Positions 28,527 through 36,129 of a DNA stretch of 64,000 nt are shown here, piece after piece; within the stretch, counting starts at the first letter, position 1; each line of letters opens with the position of its first letter. The notes beneath the pieces are model-generated. The model saw only the letters and a list, made by a program, of their open reading frames with translations, was not told where the DNA came from and did not search any database. This stretch comes from SHLQ01 sp964517125 (lineage in GTDB: Bacteria; Actinomycetota; Acidimicrobiia; Acidimicrobiales; SHLQ01), in contig CAZFBD010000001.1 of assembly GCA_964517125.1 (NCBI GenBank), positions 1-64,000 on the forward strand, read 5' to 3'. The translations under genes were made by a program, and so were the position numbers.

Positions 28527-28560
28527 GACGGTGCCGGCGTCAACCGACGCCGGCACCGTC
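28527..28560 (-). terminator. Strong hairpin after the LAxTG protein gene
   Basis: Arms GACGGTGCCGGCGTC (28527-28541) and GACGCCGGCACCGTC (28546-28560) are perfectly complementary around a four-base AACC loop. It lies 46 nt downstream of the minus-strand gene 28607-29407 and upstream of the enoyl-CoA hydratase gene. No T-tract follows, as is common in high-GC actinobacteria. Confidence 0.7.
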
Positions 28561-28606
28561 ACACGTCTGGAGTTGTTTCAGACAGCCGAGGCTGTCACGG
28601 AGACGG

Positions 28607-29407
28607 TCAGATCTCGTCCTCGACCCGACGCGACGCCGCAAGGGCGGCCATGCCGGCAATGGTCAGCGCACCGCCGACAAGGGCCAGCGAGGCAGCCAGG
28701 TCACTCGGACCGGTGAGCGCAAGCGTCTCGGGCTGCTGGTCGGCAGCTGCAGCAGCCACCGCGATGGTGGTTGTCTCCGGCGCTGCCGTCGTGGTCGTGG
28801 TCGTTGGCGCTGCGGTGGTCGTGGTCGTGTCTGTGGCGCTGTCCAACACCGACTGGTCGATGGTGGTGGTCGTCGGTGCAGCCGTGGTCGTCGGCGCAGC
28901 GGTCGTGGTGGTCTCGGGTGGCGTCACGTCGGTGAACGAGATGCACTTGGCCACGACCGAGTTGTTGACCGAGTCTCCGGGGAGCATGTGCGCCACGGTG
29001 ATGGTGCTGATGTCCGAGCCAATGACCTGGCCGCTGAAGGTCTGATTCCAGACGTTGTTCGGTCCCGGATCGGTTGTCAGCGGCGAGGTGTAGCCCGAAT
29101 CGGCGGTGAAGTACCAGCGCTCGTTCGGCTCTTCCGGATCATCGAGATCGGCCCACGAGGAGACACGGATGTCGTACGTGCCCGCAGGAACCGAGAGGGA
29201 GAACGGTCCGGCCGACTCGACGACGCCTTCGGCGAGGTTCACGTCGATGCCAAGGACGTAGTCGCCCGGGCATGCGTCCGATGGTGCTGCAAACGCAAGC
29301 GACTCAGGAACAGCGCTGTCGCTGTCGGCTGAGCAGGCGCCGAACAGCAGGGCTGCGCCTGCGGCTGAGGCGATGAGGCGGGTGAGCGGTGTCTTGTGCA
29401 CGCGCAT
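28607..29407 (-). CDS. Exported protein with lipobox and C-terminal LAxTG sorting signal
   Basis: 266 residues. N-terminal signal MRVHKTPLTRLIASAAGAALLFGAC with a possible lipobox (LFGAC, Cys25). A beta-rich domain of about 150 residues follows (SVPAGTYDIRVSSWADLDD, AHMLPGDSVNNSVVAKC). Then a Thr/Ala/Pro-rich wall-spanning stretch (repeated TTTAAPTTT). The C-terminus is a cell-wall sorting signal: LALTG (from about residue 229), a hydrophobic helix and a short tail SRRVEDEI. LAxTG is the class E sortase motif of high-GC Gram-positive bacteria. GGAG precedes the ATG. Function unknown. Confidence 0.8.
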   Translation of the reverse strand: MRVHKTPLTRLIASAAGAALLFGACSADSDSAVPESLAFAAPSDACPGDYVLGIDVNLAEGVVESAGPFSLSVPAGTYDIRVSSWADLDDPEEPNERWYFTADSGYTSPLTTDPGPNNVWNQTFSGQVIGSDISTITVAHMLPGDSVNNSVVAKCISFTDVTPPETTTTAAPTTTAAPTTTTIDQSVLDSATDTTTTTAAPTTTTTTAAPETTTIAVAAAAADQQPETLALTGPSDLAASLALVGGALTIAGMAALAASRRVEDEI

Positions 29408-29504
29408 GTGGGGTCTCCTTTGACACGTCCGTATCCGTACCATTCGGACAACGGGTGCAGGCAATGAGACGCTGCCGGAGGAATGGGTCCCTTGACCCAG
29501 ACGA

Positions 29505-29897
29505 TCAGACGTTGCCCATGAGGTGGTTGACGGCAAGCTCGATGACGACCCGGTCCGGTCGCTCCGATGGGGTTCGATACCGTGCGGCGTAACGAGCAAC
29601 GGCGTGCTCCACCGTTTCGGTCTTGTCCGACACCGTTGCGATGCCGCTGAAGCTGAGCCATCGACGTCCGTCGATCTGGCAGAGCGCGCCCGGCAGACCT
29701 CCGGACTCGAGCAGGCGGGCCTTGTTGGCACCGGCCCACGTGATCACGAATGCGGTGGTCGTGGCCGGGTCATAGGTGAAGCCCACCGCCGTCACGTGTG
29801 GCCGTCCGTCGGGCCGGACGAGGGTGAGACTGGCCAGATGCCGTTCGACGAGGAAGTCGTGGAGTTCCGGACTGAGAGACTGGTGGTCGAGGGCCAT
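29505..29897 (-). CDS. PPOX-class F420-dependent oxidoreductase-like protein
   Basis: 130 residues with the split-barrel flavin/F420 fold: ELHDFLVERHLASLTLVRPDGRPHVTAVGFTYD and WAGANKARLLESGGLPGALCQIDGRRWLSFSGIATVSD. This pattern is typical of actinobacterial PPOX-class F420-binding enzymes. The substrate is unknown. Use of F420 is supported by cofG/fbiC at the end of the window. The upstream S4-domain gene is on the same strand, ending about 16 nt before this start. Confidence 0.85.
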   Translation of the reverse strand: MALDHQSLSPELHDFLVERHLASLTLVRPDGRPHVTAVGFTYDPATTTAFVITWAGANKARLLESGGLPGALCQIDGRRWLSFSGIATVSDKTETVEHAVARYAARYRTPSERPDRVVIELAVNHLMGNV

Positions 29898-29912
29898 GGC
29901 CTCAGTCTCGCA

Positions 29913-30293
29913 TCAGCCGTCGGGTTCGCCCGAACGAAACCGGTCCATTTGTCGCCGATCCCGTTTCGTCGGCCGACCTGACCCCGGTTCTCGGGTTGCG
30001 ACCGGAGCGGGACGTTCGGGCCGAGGTTCAGGTGGCGGCGTGTGGTCGATGAACGCCTCAGCAGCGAGTGCCGCGCCCACCCGTTTCGACGGTGTCTCGA
30101 CGACTTCAAGCTCTCGGCTGAAACCCCGCTGTCGGGCCGTGACCCGGTCTCCGGCCTTCACTGCCCGGCTGGGTTTCACCACGGCGCCATCGATGCGAAC
30201 CGCTCCGTTGGCGCAGGCCGTGTTTGCTGCAGACCGGGTCTTGTAGACACGGACGGCCCACAGCCACACATCGATTCGGGTACCGCTGGTCAT
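29913..30293 (-). CDS. S4-domain RNA-binding protein (HslR/Hsp15-like)
   Basis: 126 residues. An N-terminal S4 motif, TRIDVWLWAVRVYKTRSAANTACANGAVRIDGAVVKPSRAVKAGD, is the RNA-binding fold of Hsp15/HslR. In E. coli that protein rescues stalled 50S subunits carrying nascent chains. The C-terminal third is Pro/Arg-rich (RPERPAPVATREPGSGRPTKRDRRQMDRFR) and probably disordered. ATG 30293 is preferred; a GTG at 30305 is in frame. It is followed by the PPOX gene. Confidence 0.85.
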   Translation of the reverse strand: MTSGTRIDVWLWAVRVYKTRSAANTACANGAVRIDGAVVKPSRAVKAGDRVTARQRGFSRELEVVETPSKRVGAALAAEAFIDHTPPPEPRPERPAPVATREPGSGRPTKRDRRQMDRFRSGEPDG

Positions 30294-30326
30294 GTCGCCC
30301 ACCACGGTCTGGTCGGGAAAAAGGTA

Positions 30327-30464
30327 GAGACCCCTGGGCGTTGGCCGAAGCCTCCGCTCAGGGGTCTCAAGGTCGGTTCAGGATCCACCCGCATCGTCTT
30401 CTCCGGATATACCGTTTCCATCGATGTACCACTGCCCCGTCGGACTTGCGTCTGGCGGGGCAGT
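30327..30464. other. Two strong stem-loops in a 611-bp gene-free stretch
   Basis: The region 30294-30904 has no supported gene. It contains a 14-bp stem (GAGACCCCTGGGCG at 30327-30340 with CGCTCAGGGGTCTC at 30355-30368, one G-U). It also has a second hairpin (ACTGCCCCG at 30431-30439 with CGGGGCAGT at 30456-30464, extendable by wobble pairs) followed by TCTGTTT. GGCCGAAGCC recurs at 30343 and 30487. This could be a small RNA with its own terminator, or a leader; I cannot identify a known RNA family. Confidence 0.4.
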
Positions 30465-30778
30465 TCTGTTTCGGGTCTCGGACTCTGGCCGAAGCCGTTG
30501 TCTGAGGCTGCGTCCACCAGCCTTCCGTTGCCCGAGGGCGGTGGTCGGTGTGGTGTCGGCTGCGAACCGTGTCCCTTGCTCTGGGCTTTTCGCAGTCTTC
30601 CTGCCTCCGTTTTGCCCAACGTCGCTCCCGGTTGCCCGGTTGTTCTGCTGAGCCCCGGTGGCGCTCGTGCTGCGCTTCCTCCGTCGCTGAGAGCACCTTT
30701 GTGGCTCGAACAGAATGCGTCAAGGGCATTGATGAAATCCCCAGAGTTGTCGACAGCTTTTCCGAGATATCCCCAGCT

Positions 30779-30798
30779 TCTGTGAAGTTAATCACAGA
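30779..30798. promoter_or_regulatory. CRP/GlxR-type operator (TGTGA-N6-TCACA)
   Basis: TCTGTGA (30779-30785) and TCACAGA (30792-30798) form a perfect 7-bp inverted repeat with a 6-bp spacer AGTTAA. This is an exact match to the CRP-family consensus TGTGAN6TCACA and close to the actinobacterial GlxR consensus. It lies about 106 bp upstream of the RGG-rich gene at 30905, so cAMP-linked control of that gene is a reasonable inference. Confidence 0.65.
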
Positions 30799-30904
30799 GT
30801 TATCCGGAGCCTGCCGAGCTGCCCCGGTTCGGGTCTGGGCCGCGGGCACGTTCACACACTCCCCAAAGAGGTCCCCCGGGCGAACCACGGCTAGCGTGTC
30901 TGGT

Positions 30905-32302
30905 ATGTCGAGACGCCTCGAAGTAGAGCTCACCAGTAAACGCGAAGACGGTTCCTACACATGGAGAGCCGCCGGAGCCAAACAGCCCAAGGGCGACCTC
31001 GACGGATCGCTTCTGTACGAGGGTGCAGCCGTTGGCGATGTCGTGCGTGCCGATGCCGAGTTCGGCGTCGATGGCGTGACAATCGTTGGCGTGCAGCCTC
31101 CGAAGGCGAAGCGTTCCATGCCAGAGATGCTCGAGATCCTGGGCACAGGCCGGGACGAGGGCGGCGTCACCACTCAGCTGGTCGGCAAGCGTGGTCGAGA
31201 CGACCGTGGAGATCGCGGCGATCGCGGTGGACGCGGTGGCGACAAGCGCCGAGGCGGCGGTGGAGGTCGTGGACGCGACAACCGTGGCTCCCGCGACGGT
31301 GGCCGCGATGGACGGAACCGCAACGAGGGTGGCGGCCGAGGCGACAACCGTGGCGGACGTGGTCGAGGTGGGGGCAACGATCGCCCGCGCCGGGAACGTC
31401 CACAGCAGGCACCCAAGGCCAAGCCGAAGCGGCTTCGCGCACGGCGTGTTCACCGCGATGCAGCGCTCAACGAGATCCCGGAAATGCAGCGTCCGCTTGC
31501 CCGGATCGTGCTCCGAGACGGTGTGCCCGGCCTGCGTTCCACCATCGAACGGCAGAACGAACTCGCCCGAACCCGCTCGCAACCCGAGATTCCGCCCAAG
31601 ATGCTCGAAGCCGTCGGTGAGCGTTTGCTCCCACGTCTGCGTTCCGCAGAGTGGCGTGACAACGCCGAGGCCGCCCTCGCCGGTATTGGCGATGTTGACC
31701 TGCGCGACATCCGCAAGGTTGTCGTTGCCGCCGAGAACGGGGCGAAGGACGAAGAAGGCCGAGCGCTCGCCGAGCAGCTGAAGGCCGGGCTCAGTGCCCG
31801 GGTCGAAGCCGAGCATGGCAAGTGGCTCAGCGAACTGAACAGCCTCCTCGGCGATGGTCGCACGGTTCGTGCGCTCCGTCAGTCGTCGCGTCCACCCAAG
31901 GCCGGCGCGCCGCTTCCAGCCGAACTGGCAACTCGCCTGACCGAGGCCGCCAGCGCGTCCATGACGGCCGATACCGCTCCCGAGCGTTGGGGCACCGTGC
32001 TCGACGCCGTGGCGTACTCCCCCGTCAGGCAGCAGGTGAACCCACAGGCGCTGCCGTCCAAGGTCAGCGATGAACTGCGCTCGACGGTTCGGAAGCTCTC
32101 GAAGCGTGTCCCACACATCGCAGCGTTGTTCAAGGAAGCTCCTGCAGCTTCGGCTCCTCCGGCTCCCGCGCAGGAAGCTCCTGCCGCCGATACCGCCGCC
32201 GCTCCGGCAGAGCATGCCACTGCGCCAGCAGAGGCCACGACGGCGCCCGAGGCCGCTCCAGCCGCAGCTGACGCACCCCAGGAGACCGAAGGTCAGTCCT
32301 GA
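30905..32302 (+). CDS. RGG-rich nucleic-acid-binding-like protein, unknown function
   Basis: 465 residues. N-terminus about 1-70 is a small beta-rich domain (RRLEVELTSKREDGSYTWRAAGAKQPKG, GAAVGDVVRADAEF) that could be an OB/TRAM-like fold. Residues 96-165 are an RGG/RG-rich disordered region typical of RNA-binding proteins. Residues 180-410 are helical without a recognised family. The last 45 residues are Ala/Pro/Thr-rich. The frame is open far upstream, but ATG 30905 is the first start giving a sensible N-terminus. A CRP-type site lies upstream. The stop overlaps the convergent GNAT gene by 10 nt. Confidence 0.7.
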   Translation: MSRRLEVELTSKREDGSYTWRAAGAKQPKGDLDGSLLYEGAAVGDVVRADAEFGVDGVTIVGVQPPKAKRSMPEMLEILGTGRDEGGVTTQLVGKRGRDDRGDRGDRGGRGGDKRRGGGGGRGRDNRGSRDGGRDGRNRNEGGGRGDNRGGRGRGGGNDRPRRERPQQAPKAKPKRLRARRVHRDAALNEIPEMQRPLARIVLRDGVPGLRSTIERQNELARTRSQPEIPPKMLEAVGERLLPRLRSAEWRDNAEAALAGIGDVDLRDIRKVVVAAENGAKDEEGRALAEQLKAGLSARVEAEHGKWLSELNSLLGDGRTVRALRQSSRPPKAGAPLPAELATRLTEAASASMTADTAPERWGTVLDAVAYSPVRQQVNPQALPSKVSDELRSTVRKLSKRVPHIAALFKEAPAASAPPAPAQEAPAADTAAAPAEHATAPAEATTAPEAAPAAADAPQETEGQS

Positions 32303-32781
32303 TCCAGGCTCCGGTGCACGCTGATTGAGCGTGCAACCAGGCCGAAGCTCTCAAAGAAGTTCTTCGTTGCACGATCGCCCGGAAGGGCTCGCGCATCGAT
32401 GCCAACACAGCCTGTCTGGGTGGCGTGTTCGACCGCGCCAGCCAGAAGGCGTTCGCCAACGCCGACCCCGCGCGCCGGAATCTGTACGAACAGGTCGGTG
32501 ACGGTCGCGATGCGGGTGCCGTTCACCAACTCGGTCAGTCGAAGGACGAGGAGCCCAACGACGACGGTGTCGATCGTGCCAACGAAGACCGTGGTCTGCG
32601 GATCGGAGAGATCGTCGGAGAACGAGTCGCGGACCGTGCCGTGCCGCCCGTGAAGCTGACGCTCCAGATGTCCGCCGCGAACGCCGTCGATTCCTGCCGC
32701 TCCTTCGCCGTCGAGCAGAACAAGCGTGTCGAGGTCGTCCTCGGTGGCCTGTCGGCAGCCGACATCGATTGATTCGGTCAC
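32293..32781 (-). CDS. GNAT-family N-acetyltransferase
   Basis: 162 residues. CRQATEDDLDTLVLL is the first GNAT strand and helix; ATVTDLFVQIPARGVGVGERLLAGAVEHA contains motif A with the R/QxxGxG element (ARGVGVG). GATKNFF-type C-terminus (DRATKNFFESFGLVARSISVHRSL) is typical. Substrate unknown. Its 5' end overlaps the gene above by 4 nt (ATGA at 32778-32781), suggesting co-translation with the 161-residue protein. It converges with the RGG-rich gene. Confidence 0.85.
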   Translation of the reverse strand: MTESIDVGCRQATEDDLDTLVLLDGEGAAGIDGVRGGHLERQLHGRHGTVRDSFSDDLSDPQTTVFVGTIDTVVVGLLVLRLTELVNGTRIATVTDLFVQIPARGVGVGERLLAGAVEHATQTGCVGIDARALPGDRATKNFFESFGLVARSISVHRSLDQD

Positions 32782-33263
32782 TCGGCGTCTCGGAGCTGTG
32801 CGATCTTGCGGAGAATGGTGACCCGGTTGCGGTTGTCGGCCTCGTGGGCCTCCACGACTGCCAGTTCGTCGTTGCTGAGCTGTGGAAGCAAGCGGACGAT
32901 CTGAGCCGCCGCCTGGCTGTCGTACTCGGCGATGGGGAAATCGGCGTTCGCGTCAGCCAGCGCCACGGGTGCCGGAGCTGCTGTTGGGGCCGGTGGCGTT
33001 TGGTCAGGGGTGAGGTCGATGCCGAAGATGTCGACGATGACCTGGCCGGCCTCGTTCGTGACGCGTTCGGCGAGCCCCTCGAGCGTGGAGCTTCCCTTGC
33101 GAGCAGCAGTCTTCGCAACGAATCGCCCGAGCGTCACCTGCGACTTTCCACGCTCCACGAGCCGGGGAAAGTTGTCGAGAGCCTCAAGCGCCAGACCAAC
33201 GGGTGCATACACCAGAAGGTCGAGCAGCTGATCAGAGGATTCCTTCTTCTGAGCGCCTGTCAT
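32778..33263 (-). CDS. Hypothetical protein with C-terminal helical motif
   Basis: 161 residues, cytosolic. The first 70 residues are amphipathic (LLDLLVYAPVGLALEALDNFPRLVERGKSQVTLGRFVAKTAARKG) and resemble the N-terminal part of actinobacterial lipid-droplet or phasin-like proteins, though only weakly. A Pro/Ala linker leads to a conserved-looking helical hairpin: YDSQAAAQIVRLLPQLSNDELAVVEAHEADNRNRVTILRKIAQL. This C-terminal pattern recurs in several actinobacterial proteins of unknown role. Its stop overlaps the start of the acetyltransferase gene. Confidence 0.65.
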   Translation of the reverse strand: MTGAQKKESSDQLLDLLVYAPVGLALEALDNFPRLVERGKSQVTLGRFVAKTAARKGSSTLEGLAERVTNEAGQVIVDIFGIDLTPDQTPPAPTAAPAPVALADANADFPIAEYDSQAAAQIVRLLPQLSNDELAVVEAHEADNRNRVTILRKIAQLRDAE

Positions 33264-33296
33264 GGCGCCCAGAGTACAAGGCTTTTGAGCGATTGG

Positions 33297-33764
33297 TCAG
33301 GCGCAATCGACGCAAATGACGCCGTCGTCGGGGAATTGGATGAGCGGCTTGATCAGCCAGCAGGACTCACATGTGCGCTCGTCTTCGGACTTCGCAGGTA
33401 CGTCGCTGCCTGGCGTTGGGGCCGGCGGCTTCGGTGTGCCGTCCTCTTCTTCGTCCTCGTCCTCTTCATCGTCACCCGATGCGAGACGATCCTTCAGGAT
33501 GACGTCGAGGTCGGCCTCGACATCGTCTTCGTCCTCGTCGTCGTCTTCGTCGGCAACGGCCTTCTTGGCGGGCTCGGCGCCCTCTTCGTCTTCGTCTTCG
33601 TCGTCTTCGTCATCGTCGATCGGCAGATCGCCGTCGAGATCATCATCGATGTCGGAATCGATTTCGTCCGCATCCAGGTCAGGGTCGAGATCGTCGTCAT
33701 CGAGGTCTTCAGCGTCTTCGCCGGTGTCTTCGTTGTCGTCTTCTACAAGGTCTTCGTCAGCCAT
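33297..33764 (-). CDS. Acidic protein with C-terminal zinc ribbon, DUF4193-like
   Basis: 155 residues. The first 95 are almost entirely Asp/Glu. The C-terminus is a CxxC...CxxC ribbon (DERTCESCWLIKPLIQFPDDGVICVDCA) like the end of DUF4193 proteins, which are small, abundant and restricted to actinobacteria. Function unknown; the acidic part is longer than usual for that family. It lies about 95 bp downstream of the ThyX-like gene on the same strand. The complementary strand reads as poly-Ser and is not a gene. Confidence 0.75.
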   Translation of the reverse strand: MADEDLVEDDNEDTGEDAEDLDDDDLDPDLDADEIDSDIDDDLDGDLPIDDDEDDEDEDEEGAEPAKKAVADEDDDEDEDDVEADLDVILKDRLASGDDEEDEDEEEDGTPKPPAPTPGSDVPAKSEDERTCESCWLIKPLIQFPDDGVICVDCA

Positions 33765-33860
33765 CGATCCTCAGTGAGTTGAGCAGCTCTGGGGGGAATA
33801 TAGGCACTCGAACGCACGACGGCGACCATTGCGCCAACATTTTTTCTGAACGCCCCGAAT

Positions 33861-35459
33861 TCAGGTGCGCTTTGCGGCCCGGTTCTCGGCGTCGAGCCGC
33901 TCGAGATTGTCCTCTTCGGAGTGATCGACGAACGTCATCATCTCGGCGACGGCCTTGTGGCCGGCACGCTCGGCGATCTGTCGATGCATCTGTTGTGCCA
34001 CGTACCTGTAGGCCGGATGTCCCTGTACAGCGGAGCGCAACTCCAAGACGTGCATCGCCGAGCGAGCGTTCATCTGCATGCTGTAGCGGACCCGGTAGGC
34101 CAACGCCACGGCGTACGGAGCCTGGGCCGGGAACTCGTCCTTGAGTGCCTCGTACAACGTTGCAGAGCGTTCCATGGAACTCTCGAACGCGGCATCGTGA
34201 CCGGCGATGGAGACGGATTCGGGTTTCACGTACCCGTGCGCCGTCGACAGCGGCTGCCATTCGATTGTCAGGAGGCGGTGACGTTGCAGGTCGCGGAAGG
34301 CGCCGTAGTCGGAAAGCACGTCGAATCGGTAGTCGACCCGTTCAAGGGCCCGACCCGGCCGGTGGCGGCGGTTTTTGCGCTCACCCACGTAGGCCTTCAT
34401 GACCGACAGTCGTTCGTCGACCGTCATGGCCTGCACCTGACGAACGATTTCGCGTTCGGACAACGATGTCGTGGGATACAACATCGCAGTGACCAGCTTG
34501 ACTTCGGCATCGGGGTCGAAGTCCACCAGGTCGACCATGGTTTCGGACTGCGATTCGGCGGTGGTGTCGAGCAGCGACGCCGACAGTTCGGCGACCGCGG
34601 CCTGGTTGTCGGCGAGGTAGGTACTCGTGACCTCGCCTCGGTCGGGAAGGTCCACGCGCTTCAGGAACGACGGGATCACCTTCCGGAGTTCGCCCAGCAT
34701 GAGGTCTGCGTACGTACGAGCCTCGGGCAGTGCCGAGGAGCGCATACGCAACAACAGCGCTTCGTATGCCTGCCCGCTGCCGTAGATGCCAACGTTCGAC
34801 AGCGACGACGCCGGGAGCATGCCACGGATGGAATCGAGGGCCTTGGCCCGGATTGCCTGTTTGTAGGCGATGTCGACGTCGCCTTCGCGCTGCGGGATCA
34901 GGTCGCGGTGGAACTGCTCCATGGGGTTGATGAGACCGCTGTAGGTGTCGAACATACGGTCCATCTCGCCGATGTATCGAGTGCCGAGCGTGGAGTTGAG
35001 GATGTCGTCGTCGCGGTAGAACCGGTACCGGCCCCCGAGGCGCTCGTCGTATCGGATGTACCTGGTGGACTGCTCCAGGTAGGACATGATCCGACCCCAC
35101 TCCAGCACCTTCGTGAGCACGTTCGAGGCCTGCTCACACGCAAGGTGGACGCCGCCCAGCTGGGCCACCGAATCGTCGCCGTATTGGAAGAACACCCGGT
35201 CGTAGAGCTCTTCAGCCCGCCGAAGGCCAATCGTGGCATCGATGGACTCGTCCCCGCTGATGTCGAGGTCGTCGACGAACTCTTCGAGGAAGAGGCGACG
35301 AAGGCTCTTGTGCGAGCGCGAATATCGGGCGAACAGCGCCCCTTTGACCACCTCGGGAAGGTTGACCAGTGCGAAAACGGGCTGGTCAAGGTTGGTGAAA
35401 TACCGGCGGAGAATGTCTGCTTCGCCGGCGCTGAACTCTTCTGCGTCGTATGCGCCCAC
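33861..35459 (-). CDS. Tandem ThyX-like protein (FAD-dependent thymidylate synthase family)
   Basis: 532 residues, roughly twice the ThyX length. The N-half has QYGDDSVAQLGGVHLACEQAS and EWGRIMSYLEQSTRYIRYD; the C-half has GAFRDLQRHRLLTIEWQPLSTAHGY and YRVRYSMQMNARSAMHVLELRS. The ThyX signature RHRx7S is divided: the C-half keeps RHR (393-395) but has Pro403 at the Ser position, while the N-half keeps Ser131 but has WGR (121-123) for RHR. ThyX makes dTMP from dUMP with FAD and methylene-THF; whether this protein does is unsure. It lies about 70 nt downstream of the DAGK-like gene in the helY-tat block. Confidence 0.7.
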   Translation of the reverse strand: MGAYDAEEFSAGEADILRRYFTNLDQPVFALVNLPEVVKGALFARYSRSHKSLRRLFLEEFVDDLDISGDESIDATIGLRRAEELYDRVFFQYGDDSVAQLGGVHLACEQASNVLTKVLEWGRIMSYLEQSTRYIRYDERLGGRYRFYRDDDILNSTLGTRYIGEMDRMFDTYSGLINPMEQFHRDLIPQREGDVDIAYKQAIRAKALDSIRGMLPASSLSNVGIYGSGQAYEALLLRMRSSALPEARTYADLMLGELRKVIPSFLKRVDLPDRGEVTSTYLADNQAAVAELSASLLDTTAESQSETMVDLVDFDPDAEVKLVTAMLYPTTSLSEREIVRQVQAMTVDERLSVMKAYVGERKNRRHRPGRALERVDYRFDVLSDYGAFRDLQRHRLLTIEWQPLSTAHGYVKPESVSIAGHDAAFESSMERSATLYEALKDEFPAQAPYAVALAYRVRYSMQMNARSAMHVLELRSAVQGHPAYRYVAQQMHRQIAERAGHKAVAEMMTFVDHSEEDNLERLDAENRAAKRT

Positions 35460-35529
35460 GGCGCTCGATGCTACGGGGCCCGGACTCCGTTGGCAGGGAC
35501 CAGCAGACCATTTTCGGGTCCCGGCCGGC

Positions 35530-36129
35530 TCAGATCACGATCGTGAGGGCATCTGGCACGACACGCCACTGAATCCGACCATCGATTGCGATTGTCTCGC
35601 CGTCGACTTCGAGCCGATCCCCCGACTGCACGAGGAGCTCGCCAGACGTCTGCCGGCGAATGCTGATCTGCGGATGTGGAACGTGCAGACCGCTCGGGAG
35701 GCGTGACCGCGCCTTGAACCGGTCGCCCAAACTCAGGCCGGATTCGACGACATCGATTCGGCCGTCGTTCGGGTGTCCTCGTGGCGCGACATTCCAGGCG
35801 TCTCGAAAAGAGGCGTTCATGAGCGCAACCGTTGTGCCCGACCAGAGCCGCCGCCGACGGACGACGTGCGCCACGAACACCGTGCTGGTATCGCCGTACT
35901 CGAGCACTCCCACATCGATGGGGAGACGGACCCGCTCGGTATCGGAGCGCAGCTCGGCGGCCGTCGTGCGCCCGCCCACCGTCCGGTGAAGATCGCCGCC
36001 GGTGAGCCCCACGAGGCGATGCTCGTCCGGGTTCCAGAGCCGAGCCAGCTCCTGGTCAGATCCTGCGATGGGAGCGTCGGCCGGCAGCGAGCCGGGACTC
36101 CCCCAATCCTCGCCACGCTCGATGGTCAC
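35530..36129 (-). CDS. YegS/diacylglycerol-kinase-like C-terminal domain protein
   Basis: 199 residues. FVAHVVRRRRLWSG, MNASFRDAWNVAPRGHPNDGRIDVVESGLSLGDRFKARSRLPSGLHVPHPQISIRR and VDGETIAIDGRIQWRVVPDALTIVI match the second (beta-sandwich) domain of bacterial lipid kinases. The ATP-binding N-terminal domain with its GGDGT motif is absent. So kinase activity is unlikely unless the missing half is encoded elsewhere. The start codon overlaps the helicase stop by 4 nt, indicating translational coupling. Confidence 0.6.
   Translation of the reverse strand: MTIERGEDWGSPGSLPADAPIAGSDQELARLWNPDEHRLVGLTGGDLHRTVGGRTTAAELRSDTERVRLPIDVGVLEYGDTSTVFVAHVVRRRRLWSGTTVALMNASFRDAWNVAPRGHPNDGRIDVVESGLSLGDRFKARSRLPSGLHVPHPQISIRRQTSGELLVQSGDRLEVDGETIAIDGRIQWRVVPDALTIVI

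Noticed and set aside
28485..28562. N-terminal extension of the enoyl-CoA hydratase
   Set aside because: It runs through the perfect 15-bp hairpin at 28527-28560; the ATG at 28484 gives the normal crotonase length.
27120..29045. Long plus-strand ORF (641 codons)
   Set aside because: Antisense to the biotin carboxylase, enoyl-CoA hydratase and LAxTG genes; no domain pattern, a usual effect of high GC.
30740..30805. Possible DnaA boxes (TTATCC-like words)
   Set aside because: Only imperfect matches to TTATCCACA, no cluster and no dnaA or dnaN nearby.
33316..33777. Plus-strand poly-serine ORF
   Set aside because: It is the complement of the Asp/Glu-rich stretch of the zinc-ribbon protein at 33297-33764; the minus strand has the CxxC ribbon and family resemblance.
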